NCBI GenBank assembly: GCA_023101885.1
Contig: JALPQD010000044.1
Coordinates: 1,116,001-1,180,000 of the forward strand
Source: Typhlomys cinereus
Taxonomy: Eukaryota; Chordata; Mammalia; Rodentia; Platacanthomyidae
Length of the DNA stretch: 64,000 nucleotides
Reading direction: 5' to 3'
Within the stretch, counting starts at the first letter, position 1. Each line of letters opens with the position of its first letter. This document shows positions 1 to 11,162 of the stretch, piece after piece. Under the pieces are notes generated by a model. It was given only the letters and a program-made list of their open reading frames with translations, ran no database searches and was not told the DNA's origin. Both the position numbers and the translations under genes were made by a program.

Positions 1-29
1 TATTGCTTGAGCCTCAGTGGTGTCTCACA
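1..29 (+). mobile_element. 3' tail of a MaLR-type solo LTR (cut by window start)
   Basis: The first bases read like the last 30 bp of an ORR1/MT-type LTR (TTGAGCCTCAGTGG then TCTCACA), matching the ends of the LTRs at 36619-36941 and 48615-48945. The rest lies outside the window. Confidence 0.5.
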
Positions 30-884
30 GTAACTAGAGAAGAGTAATTGTTTTTTTTTTCATCCATTATTTCAACTCACAATTTCAACTCACAATCCTG
101 CAACAAGAATATAATACAAATGCACAAACCAAATGCCTATTCCACAGGCATCTGAAGCTTAGGGAAATATCAAAGCAATGCATGTATGTTATGTGTTCAT
201 GCTGTGCTTGAATTAGAACTTAAGGAGACAATTTATATCCCTCATCATCCTGACACTCAAATAGGTCACAATTAGAATACTGAGAAGTGTGAATCTGTGT
301 CTGCATTTATTAGATGAGCTCATACACAGCTGCTATTTTTGTAGGTTAAACATATCTATAGTTATGATTTTAAACAACTTAACTGACTCACTGTCTCCTT
401 TATTGCTATCTACAATGCTTTCCAAGTAGGTATGTATTTAAAGTATTTGCTTTAAATAATAGTGCTATACATCTTTTGTCCTTACTCTAAGAAAAATCTC
501 CATAAACAAAATATCTCAGGAATGAACTTTTAAATTTTTATAATTTATCTTTACTTGTGCTGAGGATACATGGCTTCCATTTCAAGAACATTTTATCCAT
601 TTTCCCAGTGATTTTCTATTAAATATGACATAACTAAATTTTGGTAACATAATGTTTACTTAAAAACATTAAATTCTTCCATGTATTTAGCCATTTATGC
701 CCAGAACTGTCACAATGCTTTGTTAGCTCTTAAGGAAGCTAATACTCCAAATGCTATACCTGCTCCATCATTCCTGACAGATACACTGCTGTCAAAGTTG
801 GTTTACTTGGTTGAATTAAAAATGAATAATGAGTGAATACAATTATTGAGTTAATAATGATATCTCTCCCTTTTTACCCAATTG
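30..884. other. AT-rich DNA, nothing recognised
   Basis: No open frame, repeat head, A-tail or CpG cluster stands out here. Confidence 0.5.
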
Positions 885-1375
885 TTAAATCTAACTTTTT
901 GCTTTTGATATTTTTTCTTTGTTTTCCTTAAATACATGTGCTATAGTTTCTTCGCATGCTGCCAATAAATTCACTGCAAATCGCCTATGGTAACAAGGGA
1001 TTTTATTTAGACTTTGTGATTGTGTGGTTACAGTTCTTGTCCAGCTTGGTAGGAAGTTCATATGAGCACCAGGAGCTGAGGAAACTGACCACACCATATT
1101 CATAGGACTATTAAGGACAATCCTTACTTACCAGACCATCACTCATGTCTTGACAAGTATACAGAAGAAGGTCAACCTCCTTAACCACTTCCTTCTATTT
1201 TATTCACCTGCCCAAGGCCTAGTCTCACCCACTATGGGTTGGACCCTCCTCACCAATCAGAAAATATCCTGCAGACTTGCTCAGAGCTCAACTCAATTAC
1301 CAATTCTTTACAACTGTACCCAAAGTTTAGCTTACAACTATAAGGTTGGCAAGGTTATCTAACTATGAAAATATA
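885..1375. mobile_element. Unclassified rodent LTR-like repeat
   Basis: This is a diverged direct homologue of 35497-35905. Both share GCCAATAAATTCA, GTCCA(A/G)CTTGG, ACCAGGAGC, CACCTGCCCA, CACCCACTATGGG and a tail containing CTTGCTCAG. The right half also resembles the reverse complement of 41583-42186. It looks like an old LTR; I cannot name the family. Two 70-residue open frames inside it look accidental. Confidence 0.5.
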
Positions 1376-1434
1376 TTCCTATTTTTCCATCTTTTGTCAT
1401 TTAATACTTAGTTCATTAGCTACTGATATATCTC

Positions 1435-1665
1435 ATGCTCCAGTAAATGCTTAGGCACACATATCATCAAAGACAACCCAGATGAAACTCAGTGAGCCAC
1501 ACAATTGTTAAGATATGGAAACAGGAGGGAGACTGGTAGGAAGATGGAGGGTTATAATGGGAAAAAGAAGGAGGGAGGAATTAGGAATTAAGGTATATCA
1601 TTAATTCACTGTATTCATGTATGAAACTTTAAGAAAATAAAAAGATTTATATCTGAAAAATAAAA
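1435..1665 (+). mobile_element. Old L1 3' end
   Basis: The order of blocks (CAGATGAAACTCAGTG, GATATGGAAACAGGAG, a purine-rich stretch, then TTCATGTATGAAACTTTAAG and AATAAAA) is that of a rodent L1 3' UTR. Copies with the same order are at 11620-12085 and 21440-21838. It is diverged and 5'-truncated. Confidence 0.65.
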
Positions 1666-2694
1666 ATATGAAGCAAGTACTTATGACATGTCAGTAAAAT
1701 TGAGTGGATTTTTCTAAATATACTTGAGGCTCATGGGAGAAAAGTGACAACTGAGGGATTATTAATTCAATTATAAGAAATTATAATTTCTAGCTCCAAG
1801 AAAGAGCTTTCATTTTGGCACTGGGAGAAGCAGCCAGACGTATTTATTCTAAAAGTAGTCAGCTTGAGGAAAGTCAATAGTAACCAGAGCATTCATGGCA
1901 TTTTTTAGGAGGAAAAGAAAAGCTAGCAGGTGGATTCAGTACATTTCAGCACAAATGATTCATGACTTTGAAACCCATATCTCCCTGGACACTCAGATTT
2001 CTTCCTCTTTCCCTGTGAATGTTAGTCTTGCATTTGATAAAATTGAGAAATACATAGATTCTTGCCTGCCTTCCTTTCCTGTGGAAAGAGAATACTGAAG
2101 TTATTAAGGGGTCCTCCAAACTAGGTTCAAAGACTGATCACTGACATGACAAGACATCACTGGGTGGTCCTGCTCAGAAGCTTCTGTAGAAGTCAGGGGG
2201 CTTCTGTAGATCCTCTCTGGCTGGTCCCTCTGTTTCTCAGTTCTTCCTCTGTTCCTGCTAAAAAAAAATGGTCCTCTGTTCAATGGCTCAGCTGCCACGG
2301 TCAGTAAGGATGAAAACATGGTGATAAAAGCGAGAAGCACAGAGATGCAGAGGGAGCCTGGCACGCATGTCAAAAGGGCCTGCCTCCCTGTGTCTTCAAG
2401 ATGCTTTCACTGGGCTTTCTCTTCCTTTCATATGCAACTCATCTTAACCACAACAAGGAAGTGGATGTTATTGGTCCCTACCCAGCTGTCCTACATTTCA
2501 GTTCATATGCCTTTAGGGCCATGAGTGAACAGTTAGGCCTTTCTGTGAGTTGTCACATGCTGGGCAGTAGTTAGTCAGGACAGGATTCTATGTCCGAGCA
2601 GTAACCTATAAGGATTGCTGAGTTAGTCTCTCTTTGTTTCTCCATCATGTCAGGATCTCTCTATGAATGGCTTTCCTTTTTCTTTTTAGCTCTT
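1666..2694. other. Unassigned DNA
   Basis: A 67-codon frame at 1895-2098 (+) and an 89-codon frame at 2104-2373 (-) occur, with no recognisable domain, Kozak-like context or splice structure. I treat them as chance. Confidence 0.5.
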
Positions 2695-2757
2695 GGGACA
2701 GAAGCAGCAGCACTTTATGCATGATATGTAAGTGCTCTACCACTGTGCTGCAGCCCT
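2695..2757 (-). mobile_element. ID-like SINE
   Basis: Read on the minus strand it begins TAGGGCTGCAGCACAGTGG and continues TAGAGCACTTACATATCATGC, the tRNA-Ala-derived ID head containing the polymerase III A box. Confidence 0.6.
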
Positions 2758-3003
2758 AGAATTCTAGTCCTATATGTGCTTTTAAGGGGAAGGATGAGCA
2801 AAATACCAGTAGTGACCAGGGCTGGCCAACTTTCCTGTGAGGCAAGCACAGTCAGCATAGTACCTAGGGTTCACATATCTTTCAGGACATGAAAAAGTTT
2901 AAGTTAGAAAAAAACATAACTATGTTAATAATGAACATATAATAATGAATTTTCCCTGGATTAATTCGCCTTTATATCAGGACAATGCAAAATACCACAG
3001 GCA
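2758..3003. other. Unassigned DNA
   Basis: Short AT-rich stretch between an ID relic and an LTR; nothing recognised. Confidence 0.4.
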
Positions 3004-3311
3004 TGTTTTGAATGAGGGCTGTCCCTCACAGACATCCTTAGCTGATGTTTGGGAAGGTTGTGGCAACTTTACGAGGTGGACCCATGCTGGAGAAGGTAGG
3101 TCACAAGGGGTGTATATAGAGGTTAGTCCCACCTGCTTCTGCTATTAGTCTCTAGATTGCTCTGCCTCAGCCATCATGATGTCTGCAGTGAACTAATCCT
3201 CCTCTGTGCCATTTCTGTGATAATGGACTGTATTTCTCCTCTGGAACTGCAAATCAAATAAATCTCCCATGCTCCCTTTAAGTAGAGTTTGAGTGTTGTC
3301 TCAGAGCAGCA
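3004..3311 (+). mobile_element. MaLR-type solo LTR
   Basis: It starts TGTTTTGAATGAGG, has GGTTGTGGCAACTTTACGAGG near one third of its length, the polyadenylation signal in CAAATAAATCTCCC, and ends GTTGTCTCAGAGCAGCA. These are the usual landmarks of ORR1/MT LTRs. No internal sequence follows, so it is a solo LTR. MaLR elements are non-autonomous and encode no envelope. Confidence 0.75.
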
Positions 3312-3517
3312 TAAAGAGTAACTGTGACAATAATATTTTTCATGGGGAAAGGGTCACATGAGTGAAAGGTGGCTAGTATTCTTAGGCACCTCTAACTTCC
3401 TTTAATGAAGAAAGGGACCTATGAGTGTGAGAGAGGTGCCTAATGTCCTTGAATTGTAACATGGCTATCTAGCATCCTTTCAGTCCTTGTTAGATGGTCC
3501 ACTTTAAAACACATAGA

Positions 3518-3656
3518 GTGTTGGGCACAATAGCTCATACTTACAATCCTAGCAAGTGGATTATGAGTTTAAAGTTAGCCTGAATATGTAAGAAGTTGGA
3601 AACTAGTCTGGGTACATCATGAGACCTTGCAACAACATCATCATCATCATCATCAT
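3518..3656 (+). mobile_element. Diverged B1-like SINE with a (CAT)n tail
   Basis: GGGCACAATAGCTCATACTT, ACAATCCTAGCA and later CATGAGACCTTG follow the 7SL-derived B1 layout. A short (CAT)n tract at 3637-3656 closes it. Confidence 0.55.
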
Positions 3657-4756
3657 AATTAAAATATGCAGAGATACTTTGTCACAGTGGTAGTTCCTTC
3701 AAATTAATATGACCTCACTATATCTGACACAAATGCATCATAATTTCTAACAGGAATATCATTAATTGTCCTATTTTCGTATTTTACGTCTTACAGCAGT
3801 AAGACACAGAACAAAGGGTCAAAAGGCCTTGTGCTTGTCTCAGTAGCATGGCTACAAAACTTACAATCATCCAAGAATGATTCCTTTAATAACCCCTCTC
3901 ATGTGTTTCATAAGATAAAGTGCTTTCAAAAGTAAGTCTTATAATAAGAATGTATTGTCTTTTGAAGCTCAAAATGCACTGGACTAAGCAGTAGCCATAA
4001 ACCCATATTCTAGTCAGCACTAGTTTTCCCAATTTGGGGGAAAAAAATCTGAAGGTGAAATCCATAAGTCTGATGTAAATCCAGTAAGAAGTTTCCAAAG
4101 TAGCATCTATGATGGCTGAAGGCAGATTGTGTGGTTTGCTCATTGGCGACTGCTTTGGCTGTTAGAGGGCATTCTTTTTAAAAGTGTAAAACAGTTTACT
4201 TTATCAACTGGAAATCCAATGTGTAATGAAACTATCCTGGATGACTGAGAACTCATTATGCATAATTCTCTGACTCAGGAATATCATTATCTACCTGGCT
4301 TCATGAAAAAGACTTCATGAGCAACAGCATTGCCAGCTGCTCTCTGTCCCAAGCTCCCTCCAGCCAATAATAGCTTCTCCTTTCATTAAAATTTCACACA
4401 TAGTAAGTCAGAATCAGAGATTTAAAGAACAAAGTTGCCTGCAGTTAGTTATACATAGTAAAAGCAGAACAGAAAGCCAACTAAATTCTGTCTAGATCTT
4501 TACTCTAAACTTATTACACTGCTCTATCATTAAACTGTCGGAAATGTACTCTCTGGAAGACTATAGTGTACTTCAGAGCACATACAACGAATGGTTCCTT
4601 ATTAGAAGCAGCTTTGTCTTATTCTACTAAGAAATAAATGGAAAGATCTTAGTACCTTATAAAACATTTTGGATATTGAACTTGTTCTAAATTTGTGGTC
4701 TATTTCTTCAGTACTGCAAGATCTATACTATACATATGCACATACAGAGTTTTATA
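3657..4756. other. Unassigned AT-rich DNA
   Basis: A stretch near 4430-4490 (GTTGCCTGCAGTTAGTTATAC) faintly recalls a minus-strand MIR. It is too weak to call. An 85-codon minus frame at 3886-4143 has no support. Confidence 0.4.
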
Positions 4757-4760
4757 CTAC

Positions 4761-4802
<42 letters not shown>

Positions 4803-4850
4803 GTGTGTGTGTGTGTGTGCGTGCACGTGTGCTCATGTGCACATGTCTAC
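4757..4850. repeat. Compound (TA)n(TG)n microsatellite
   Basis: About 20 TA units pass directly into about 10 TG units and then an alternating purine-pyrimidine tail. Three overlapping open frames of 67-87 codons here are read-through of the repeat (Tyr-Ile and Cys-Val runs), not genes. Confidence 0.95.
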
Positions 4851-6074
4851 TTGTCAATGGATGGGCCTCTAGTATTTCAACTAATACAAACTACTCAAGG
4901 AAAAGAAAAAATCTAATGGAGACTTATGATCATTTTCCCAAGTGCATTAGTCCAGATTGTTTTGGACCTGGATGTTTTATAGAATTTTTGAAAGCTTGAA
5001 AGTGTGAGCAACCACCTGTATTAGCAACACAGAATGTTTCTGCAAAAGTCAGGACTATTCATACCAGGTGGCATAAATAATGTGCAACAGCCTCAAACCA
5101 GTTGAGAACAATAGTTTGGTATAAGATGAGTTCAGACCAAGATCAGTTTCAGGCATCTAACGAGTCACAAAGCTGCACGGTCAGTTTGAATTGCCTAATG
5201 AACTGAAAGGGGAGGTGGATCTGCATTTGTTTTGTACTCTCTGTAGCTCCACAATGAGGTATTTGTTCACAGAGGAAAATTCTGTCACTTTCTGCAGCTT
5301 GAACTAATGTTATACACCTAAATTCAATCAACAGAAATTTACATATTAGTCATAAAAATGAACTCATAAGCTTTGAGATTAAGGGTTAAAGTCAAGTTTT
5401 CTGTAGCATGTCTCTTCAGAAAAGGAAAAGAAAATGCTATTTTTAGAATTCTGTATATAACACAAAGAATTGTGAAAACCAATGAAAAGAGTCCATATAA
5501 AGGAAACTGGAGCTGGTTCTATTACAAGAGGAGTGATCTATAATCATCCTCCACTGTGGCTTGTTTAGTTGACTTTCATAGATAGGAGAACGTTACAGAA
5601 AATATGAAAAGCTGAGCCCTTCAGTGTGCTGTAAAGGAGGGTTTGCCTACCAACATGGGCATCTGTCTAGCTGAAGCATGAGTGTAGCAAATAAGGACCT
5701 GTGGATGAGCAAATAGGGTGGGGCCAGCCCAGGAGATAGAGGATTAATTAAGGCATTGATTGACTCTTCTCTGGAAAGGCAAAGCATTACTCTTCTGCTT
5801 AATCATAGTTGGGCTTCAATTTAAATAATCCTGTCTTGTTCATTAAAATGTTATGTATGGTATAAATAACTTTTGTTTTGGTGCTTAACTTTTCAAAGAA
5901 GTTTCTCTTAGGATACAGTTAGCTGGCAATCATGGTGCCTTGCATCACAAGAAAAATTGAGTCCTGGAAACATAGGACAAATAGTCAAACAAACTAAATG
6001 CTGTCTGTGTTGGGCTACTGCCTCAACAGTAGTGTAGTGATTCTTCCCTCCTTGACAAAACACCCCCATTTTAT
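4851..6074. other. Unassigned DNA
   Basis: No repeat head or tail was recognised and no frame longer than 87 codons is present. Confidence 0.4.
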
Positions 6075-6265
6075 AAAAAGATGCCTCCAGTAGTGTTCCT
6101 ATGCTTAAGGGGAACACAGGAAAGGGTTCTGGGTAATGCCACTGGGTCCTTGCACCTCATCCGAGAGGAGGATCCAGAGGAGAGTTTGGCATGCACATTA
6201 AGGGATGCTCCAGGGATGGGAGGGGAAGGGGGCACAGGGAGGTGGGAGGTTGGAGAGAAGGAGGG
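6075..6265 (+). mobile_element. L1 3' end, subfamily B, left piece
   Basis: It begins at the L1 3' block GTGTTCCTATGCTTAAGGGG and runs through the G-rich 3' UTR to GGGGACCGG, where it stops abruptly. It shares CACATTAAGGGATGCTCC with the minus-strand copies at 25869-26137 and 53317-53810, which defines subfamily B. Its missing end appears at 7553-7651, so this L1 was split by later insertions. Confidence 0.75.
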
Positions 6266-7552
6266 GACCGGACCATGTTCATAGCAGCATTGTTTACAAT
6301 AGCAAAGTCATGAAATTAACCCAAATGTCCAACAGTTGACGAGTGGATAAGGAAAAGGTGGTACATCTATACAATGGAGTACTACTCAGCCATCAAAAAT
6401 GATGAATTACTGGAATTTGCCGGGAAATGGATGTCATTAGAAACAATTATATTAAGCGAAGTATCCCAAACCCAGAAAATTAAGTGCCGTATGTACTCCC
6501 TAATAGGTGGCTCCTAGTACCAAACCCACCCAGCCCACCTAGAGACACTCAAAGATAAATCTCTGTAATACCTACAATAATTGCAAGGATTATGAACAGG
6601 AGGGATGGGGTAGGAGGGCCCACCAAAAACAAGGAGAGAGGGGACCATGTTACAGCAGAGAAAATAGGCCTCCATCAAGGACTCAAATAAGTAATGAGAC
6701 ATCTGATTAAGTTCACAGACTTTCGTTCCTGATCATTTACTACTGAGGGGGTATGATCTCACCAGAAGAGGAGGGCATATAGTCTGGCAGATAAAAAGTA
6801 ACCATTTTGCAAATGGGTGATAGACCCCTCCCTCACTGTGGTTTCCCACTTTTATTACATCTACCTTTGAATGTGCTCTTATAACAAGACTCTAGTTTAA
6901 CAGCTTTTTGTCTCTGGCCAGGGGGTGACATACAGTGTCCATCACGATGGAGTGAAGGGCATTGCAGGAGCAGCAAAACTGCAAAAGAAAATCAACAAAT
7001 CACTATCCAGAACTTCAGAGACTCTATATCAACCATCTAGAACTAAGCCAGATTAATCTCTCCCCATCCTGAAGCTCAGGGACATTTGCGGAAGACGGGG
7101 GCGGTAAGAGTGTAAGAGCAAAAGGATGGGAGGAGCAATGATATGTAAGATTCTCCACACAAGTTAGGGCTGAAGCAATCATAACTGGACTTTACATGCC
7201 CTTCACAATAGTCCAACACACTATCGACCTCACAAAGTCTAGCATCTGCTAAAGGCACCAAGATCCTTGGAGGCAAGGGATTGGCAGCCACAGCAGTGTT
7301 CCTATACTTACGGAGGAACACGGGAAAGGGTTCAGGGAAAGGCCACTGGGTCCTTGTACGTCATCGGAGAGGAGGGCCCAGAGGAAAATCAGGCATGCAC
7401 AAGAAAGGACTCTCTGAGAATTGGGGCGGGAGGCACTGGGGGGTGGGAAGGGAGGCGGGAGGGGAGGGGGAGCAGGAGGTTCGGGAGGAGGGAGGGAGGG
7501 AACTGGTGTACCTATTAAGTTTGTATGAGCTGAAATAATAAATTAAAAAAAA
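6266..7552 (+). mobile_element. L1, subfamily A, 5'-truncated (about 1.3 kb)
   Basis: The left end is the last part of ORF2, recognisable by CCAAATGTCCAACAGTTGAC and CAATGGAGTACTACTCAGCC. A 3' UTR of about 1 kb follows, then a G-rich tract at 7425-7500, then TTTGTATGAGCTGAAATAAT and an A-tail at 7545-7552. It carries the subfamily A mark GAAAGGACTCTCTGAG. No open ORF2 remains. It interrupts the subfamily B copy, and no target-site duplication is visible. Confidence 0.85.
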
Positions 7553-7651
7553 TTTACCTGCTAAATATCAAATTTCAAAACCAATAAAATTCAAGCTAAC
7601 GTTAAAAAAAAGTTTTTATGAGTGAAAATAAAAAAAAAATAAAATAAAAAG
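7553..7651 (+). mobile_element. Right remainder of L1 subfamily B with a short A-tailed insert
   Basis: TTTACCTGCTAA (7553-7564) and GTTTTTATGAGTGAAAAT (from 7612) match the end of an L1 copy (tgtacctgttaa, then gtttgtatgagtggaaat) but are separated by about 47 bp. That segment has AATAAA at 7583-7588 and A8 at 7604-7611. An A-rich tail ends the element. The spacer may be a tiny retro-insert or a 3' transduction (see findings). Confidence 0.6.
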
Positions 7652-7655
7652 GTGC

Positions 7656-8010
7656 CTCTAAGCAATTACGTGCTCTTCTCTCCACCTGAGACGACGCTCC
7701 CGGGACTTCTCTCTCCTGTATGTGTTCCTGCGGGCAGGCTCCAGCTCCCCATACATCCTTCAGATAACTGGATTCTTCTCTTATAGGGTAAAAACCCAAG
7801 TGTCTGTTCCCTGGCTCACATCCCTAATGCCTCCCTGGTTGTACTGTATATAAACTGAGAGAAAACAACACGCCCCCTGCTGTTACATCCACTTGGGTTG
7901 GGACAGCCACTCTGTTCCTGCAATAAATCTCTTGTGTGCACCTGGTCTGTGGTCTTTGTTCATGCTGGACATTGAAGGGGGTCTCCAAACAAGCCCCCTG
8001 CAGTCTAACC
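7656..8010 (+). mobile_element. Probable solo LTR of an old endogenous retrovirus
   Basis: The block has a TATA-like GTATATAAACTGAG at about 7846 and, some 75 bp on, CAATAAATCTCTTGTGTG followed by a GT-rich stretch (GGTCTGTGGTCTTTGTTC). This is the U3 promoter, polyadenylation signal and downstream element order of a retroviral LTR. It is more GC-rich than its surroundings. No internal coding region was seen. Termini are uncertain and the family is not named. Confidence 0.5.
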
Positions 8011-8030
8011 CTGTAACCTCATTCTTTAAC

Positions 8031-8674
8031 CACAAACATGTCTCACGAATATATACAAACATGCCACACATAAACACACATAACTCTTGAGAGTTATTTA
8101 ATGACCTTAGGCTTCCACTGTGATCTGCAGAGTTCAGCAGTGGAACAAGTCAATGACAAAAGCTAGAACTGAAGACACCAAGTTAGTACAGCTTTCCTAA
8201 ACTTACTTTTTTGAAGTTGACACATATTAGGCACAAAATTACAGAAAAAAGGTTATATAGTGAATTTATGAGACTGCTAGTATAAGAAAGCAGCATCACT
8301 GAGTATACTAGTAAAACAGGGCTTTTGAAATTCTCCTCTTTCACTCTGTTACCACTGGTAAATACTTGATAAATTTAAGTAGTTGTTGTTCATCTAAGAT
8401 CTGCAATTTTGCAACATGTATATCATGTATTTTTACTGAACCGTGCCAGAAACTATAGAATAGAAACTTGCAGTTATTTTTTTAATCTCAAAGCCCATGC
8501 TTTAAGGCGAATTGCACAGCTTCACATGGGATTTAGTCAAGGTTTCAATTTTGATACATGATAACTGTTCTTTTCAATAACAAATCACAGCTTCCATTCT
8601 CTTATCTGCCTGCTTAGTAATTTCATTTCTATGGTAAAATGATCAAGTTTAGAAAGGTGTGCTGTTTAGAAGAC
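8031..8674. other. Unassigned AT-rich DNA
   Basis: No recognisable repeat or gene structure. Confidence 0.4.
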
Positions 8675-9005
8675 ATGCATGGGAGGGAGATGATAATTCA
8701 GTGGTAATATGCTTGCAAGTGTGAGAACCTGAGTTCCTTCCTCCAGAAACCACATTAAAAAAAAAAAAACTCACAGTGGTGTGTGTTTACAATTCCAGTT
8801 CTGGAGAGCCAAAACCCTATGGATTTCTGATTGGTTTTCACTTGTCAATCAGCCTACCTAACATACTTTGCAAGTATAAAGCCAATGAGAGATTCTGTTC
8901 AGAAGAAAAATTTTTTAAAAATGTGGATGGCCTCTAATAAGAACTGCTAATGTTATCTATCCTCTGGTCTCCACATGAATGTAAACACACATGAATGCTC
9001 ACAAA
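8675..9005 (+). mobile_element. B4-like composite SINE
   Basis: A tRNA-type head (GATAATTCAGTGGTAATATG, GAGAACCTGAGTTC) is followed by a B1-derived part (TTTACAATTCCAGTTCTGG, CCAATGAGAGATTCTGTTC) and then CTCTGGTCTCCACATGAATG. That is the ID-B1 fusion layout of B4. Confidence 0.65.
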
Positions 9006-9034
9006 CTATTTATGAAATAGTTTAGAAACTAGAT

Positions 9035-9395
9035 GTCCTAGGGAGATGGCTCAGTGGTAAAGCACTTGCCACACAAGCAAAAGAACTAGAGTTCAGATCC
9101 CTTAGTTCCACAAAAAGCAAAACAAAACAAAAATAACAAACAAACAAAAAAAATGCCGAATAGGTATGACAACCTGCCTGTAATTCCAGCCTAAAAGACA
9201 GAGCTTGGAATGCTCCAGAGCAAATGGGTTAGGTAGACTAGCCTTAATTGTGAGTTCTGGGTTTGATTAGAGATCTAAGCTCCAAACAGCAAAGTGGAAA
9301 AGTAATTGAGGCCGATTTCTGATGTTACCCACAGGACTCAACATTCCACACACTCATGCACATGCACTGGCACACATATGTGTGACTATACACAC
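9035..9395 (+). mobile_element. B4-like tRNA-headed SINE
   Basis: It starts GGGAGATGGCTCAGTGGTAA with a clear A box, then an A-rich insert, then CCTGTAATTCCAGCCTAAAA and a CACATGCACTGGCACAC tail. Confidence 0.65.
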
Positions 9396-9539
9396 AACTG
9401 TTCAACACATCTCAGATTCACAGACAATATATTTTCAAACCTGAAGAAACTCACAGGTTTTAAAAATAGCTTAGCTAGTAAAGGTACTTGCCACTAAAAT
9501 TACTAAAGACCCAAGGTTTTTGTGGGGTTTTTTAATTTT

Positions 9540-9558
9540 GTTTTTTGTTTGGTAGTTT

Positions 9559-9601
<43 letters not shown>

Positions 9602-9825
9602 CTGAGGCCATTTGAGTGTGTGTGTCTGAAGGTGGCCCAAGGACATTGCTCTTCCACCTTATTGCTTTGCTTTTGGGTTTCCCAGGATCTGCCTTCCAGG
9701 ACCAGAATTGCAAGCTGATGCCATATTTTCCCAGCATTTTTAGGTAAAACCTAGGCATCTAAACTCATGTCCTTTTGTTTGTAAGGTGAAGACTTTAAAA
9801 CAGTGAGTCATCTCCTCTGTCCCTG
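9540..9825 (-). mobile_element. tRNA-headed SINE, long CA-tailed family (family X)
   Basis: A TG array at 9560-9601 is the CA tail read in reverse. It is followed by the reverse complement of the family X body (CACCTTATTGCTTTGCTTTT, GGGTTTCCCAGGATCTGCC). Other members are listed at 10065, 12088, 13957, 30505, 37228, 40610 and 48252. Confidence 0.75.
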
Positions 9826-9827
9826 AT

Positions 9828-9980
9828 GACTCGAGTTTTATTGCTGGAACCCATCTAAAGGTGGACAAAGAGAACCAACTCCACAAAGTTGCTTCCTGGC
9901 CTCCATACACATGCCATGGTATGTGCGTGCCACATATGTACACACACAGTATGTAAATAATACTTTCTAAATAAATAAAA
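9828..9980 (+). mobile_element. 3' half of a tRNA-derived SINE
   Basis: GGAACCCATCTAAAGGTGG, CAAAGTTGCTTCCTGGCC, CATGCCATGG and an AAATAAATAAAAG tail match the tails at 18490-18705 and 57667-57905. Confidence 0.6.
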
Positions 9981-10064
9981 GAACTTCATGTTTAGATCTA
10001 TGTCCATAGGCTTACTTAATCATAGTCTGATAATGAAACTATGTTACTTTTAAATCATGACGAC

Positions 10065-10345
10065 TGGGATGGAACGATTGGTTCAGGAGTTAAGACTGTG
10101 CCTTGTAAGCAGAAAGTCCTGAGTTTGGATCCTTGGTTCCATGTAAAACACCAGGCAAAAACAGAGGGAAGCTGCACTTCCAATCAGATAGGCAGAGCCT
10201 AGGAAATTCCAAAGCAAAGCAATACAGAGTGATTTCCGGAGTTACCCTTGGGCCTCCACATGGACACACAGTGCCTTCTGACAAAACACACACATGCAAC
10301 ACGTGCACACATGCACGTATACACACACCAAATAAATAAATAAAG
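10065..10345 (+). mobile_element. Family X SINE
   Basis: Box A-like GGTTCAGGAGTTAAG and box B-like GAGTTTGGATCC head a 280-bp body. The tail is CACACATGCAACACGTGC followed by AAATAAATAAATAAAG. Confidence 0.75.
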
Positions 10346-10764
10346 TTAAATCATGATGACTATTAATTCTCCCCAGTGTGTTCACACATTACTGATTTAT
10401 TTGACATTCTCAAGAATTCACAAATATGCCCCTTTCCACTTAATGAATCAGCAGCAACTGTTCATTTGCATCTTGAGCTAGTCATGTCTAAGAGAATGAG
10501 CAGCACTTGGTCTTCAGGAGTGAAAAGCTTTATAACTAACGTTCATCGTCCAGTATTAAAAAGATGTGAACTGTAATAATATTCAGGAGATCTTATAAGA
10601 TTAAGCTCTATTATCCTTCATTAACATTTTTAATGTCTTGTGCCACACCACACAACAGAAGGGAAATAGAACTAAATGAGATGATTCACTTTGGAATATC
10701 CCTGGAATAACCTAAATGATAATGATGTGGACAAAGGTCTAGAAGGCGAAAACAAGACAAAACA

Positions 10765-11162
10765 AGGGCAGAGATGGTTCAGTAGGCAAAGAAACTGATG
10801 CATAAGCAAAAGGATCAGTGTTTGGATCTCCATATCCCATGTAAAAATGCCAGGAGGCCATAACAGTTCACCTGTGTTTCCAAACCTGGAATAAAGAGCC
10901 TGGAAATACCCAGGGCATGCTGGCTAGGCAGATCAGTACTATCACATAGCTCTGGATTTAATTAGAAACCCATTCCCAAAAGAATAAAGTAGAAGAATGA
11001 TGAAAGGTGATTCTTGATATTACCTTCAAGCTTTCTTCACATGTACTGACATATACATGCATGCCCATCCACATGCAATTACACATACACACATGTACAT
11101 GAACCATGCACACATGTGCATGAAAATGAAAAAGCATCATTCTTTCAAATAAATATAATAAA
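10765..11162 (+). mobile_element. B4-like SINE
   Basis: The head is GAGATGGTTCAGTAGGCAAAG. A middle part with AGCTCTGGATTTAATTAGAAA and CACATGTACTGACATATAC follows, and the tail is TCAAATAAATATAATAAAG. Confidence 0.6.

Noticed and set aside
4395..4500. Minus-strand MIR
   Set aside because: Only scattered matches to the core; below what I would call.
9560..9601. CRISPR-like or satellite array from the many CA/TG repeats
   Set aside because: They are simple dinucleotide tails of SINEs, without spacers or longer repeat units.
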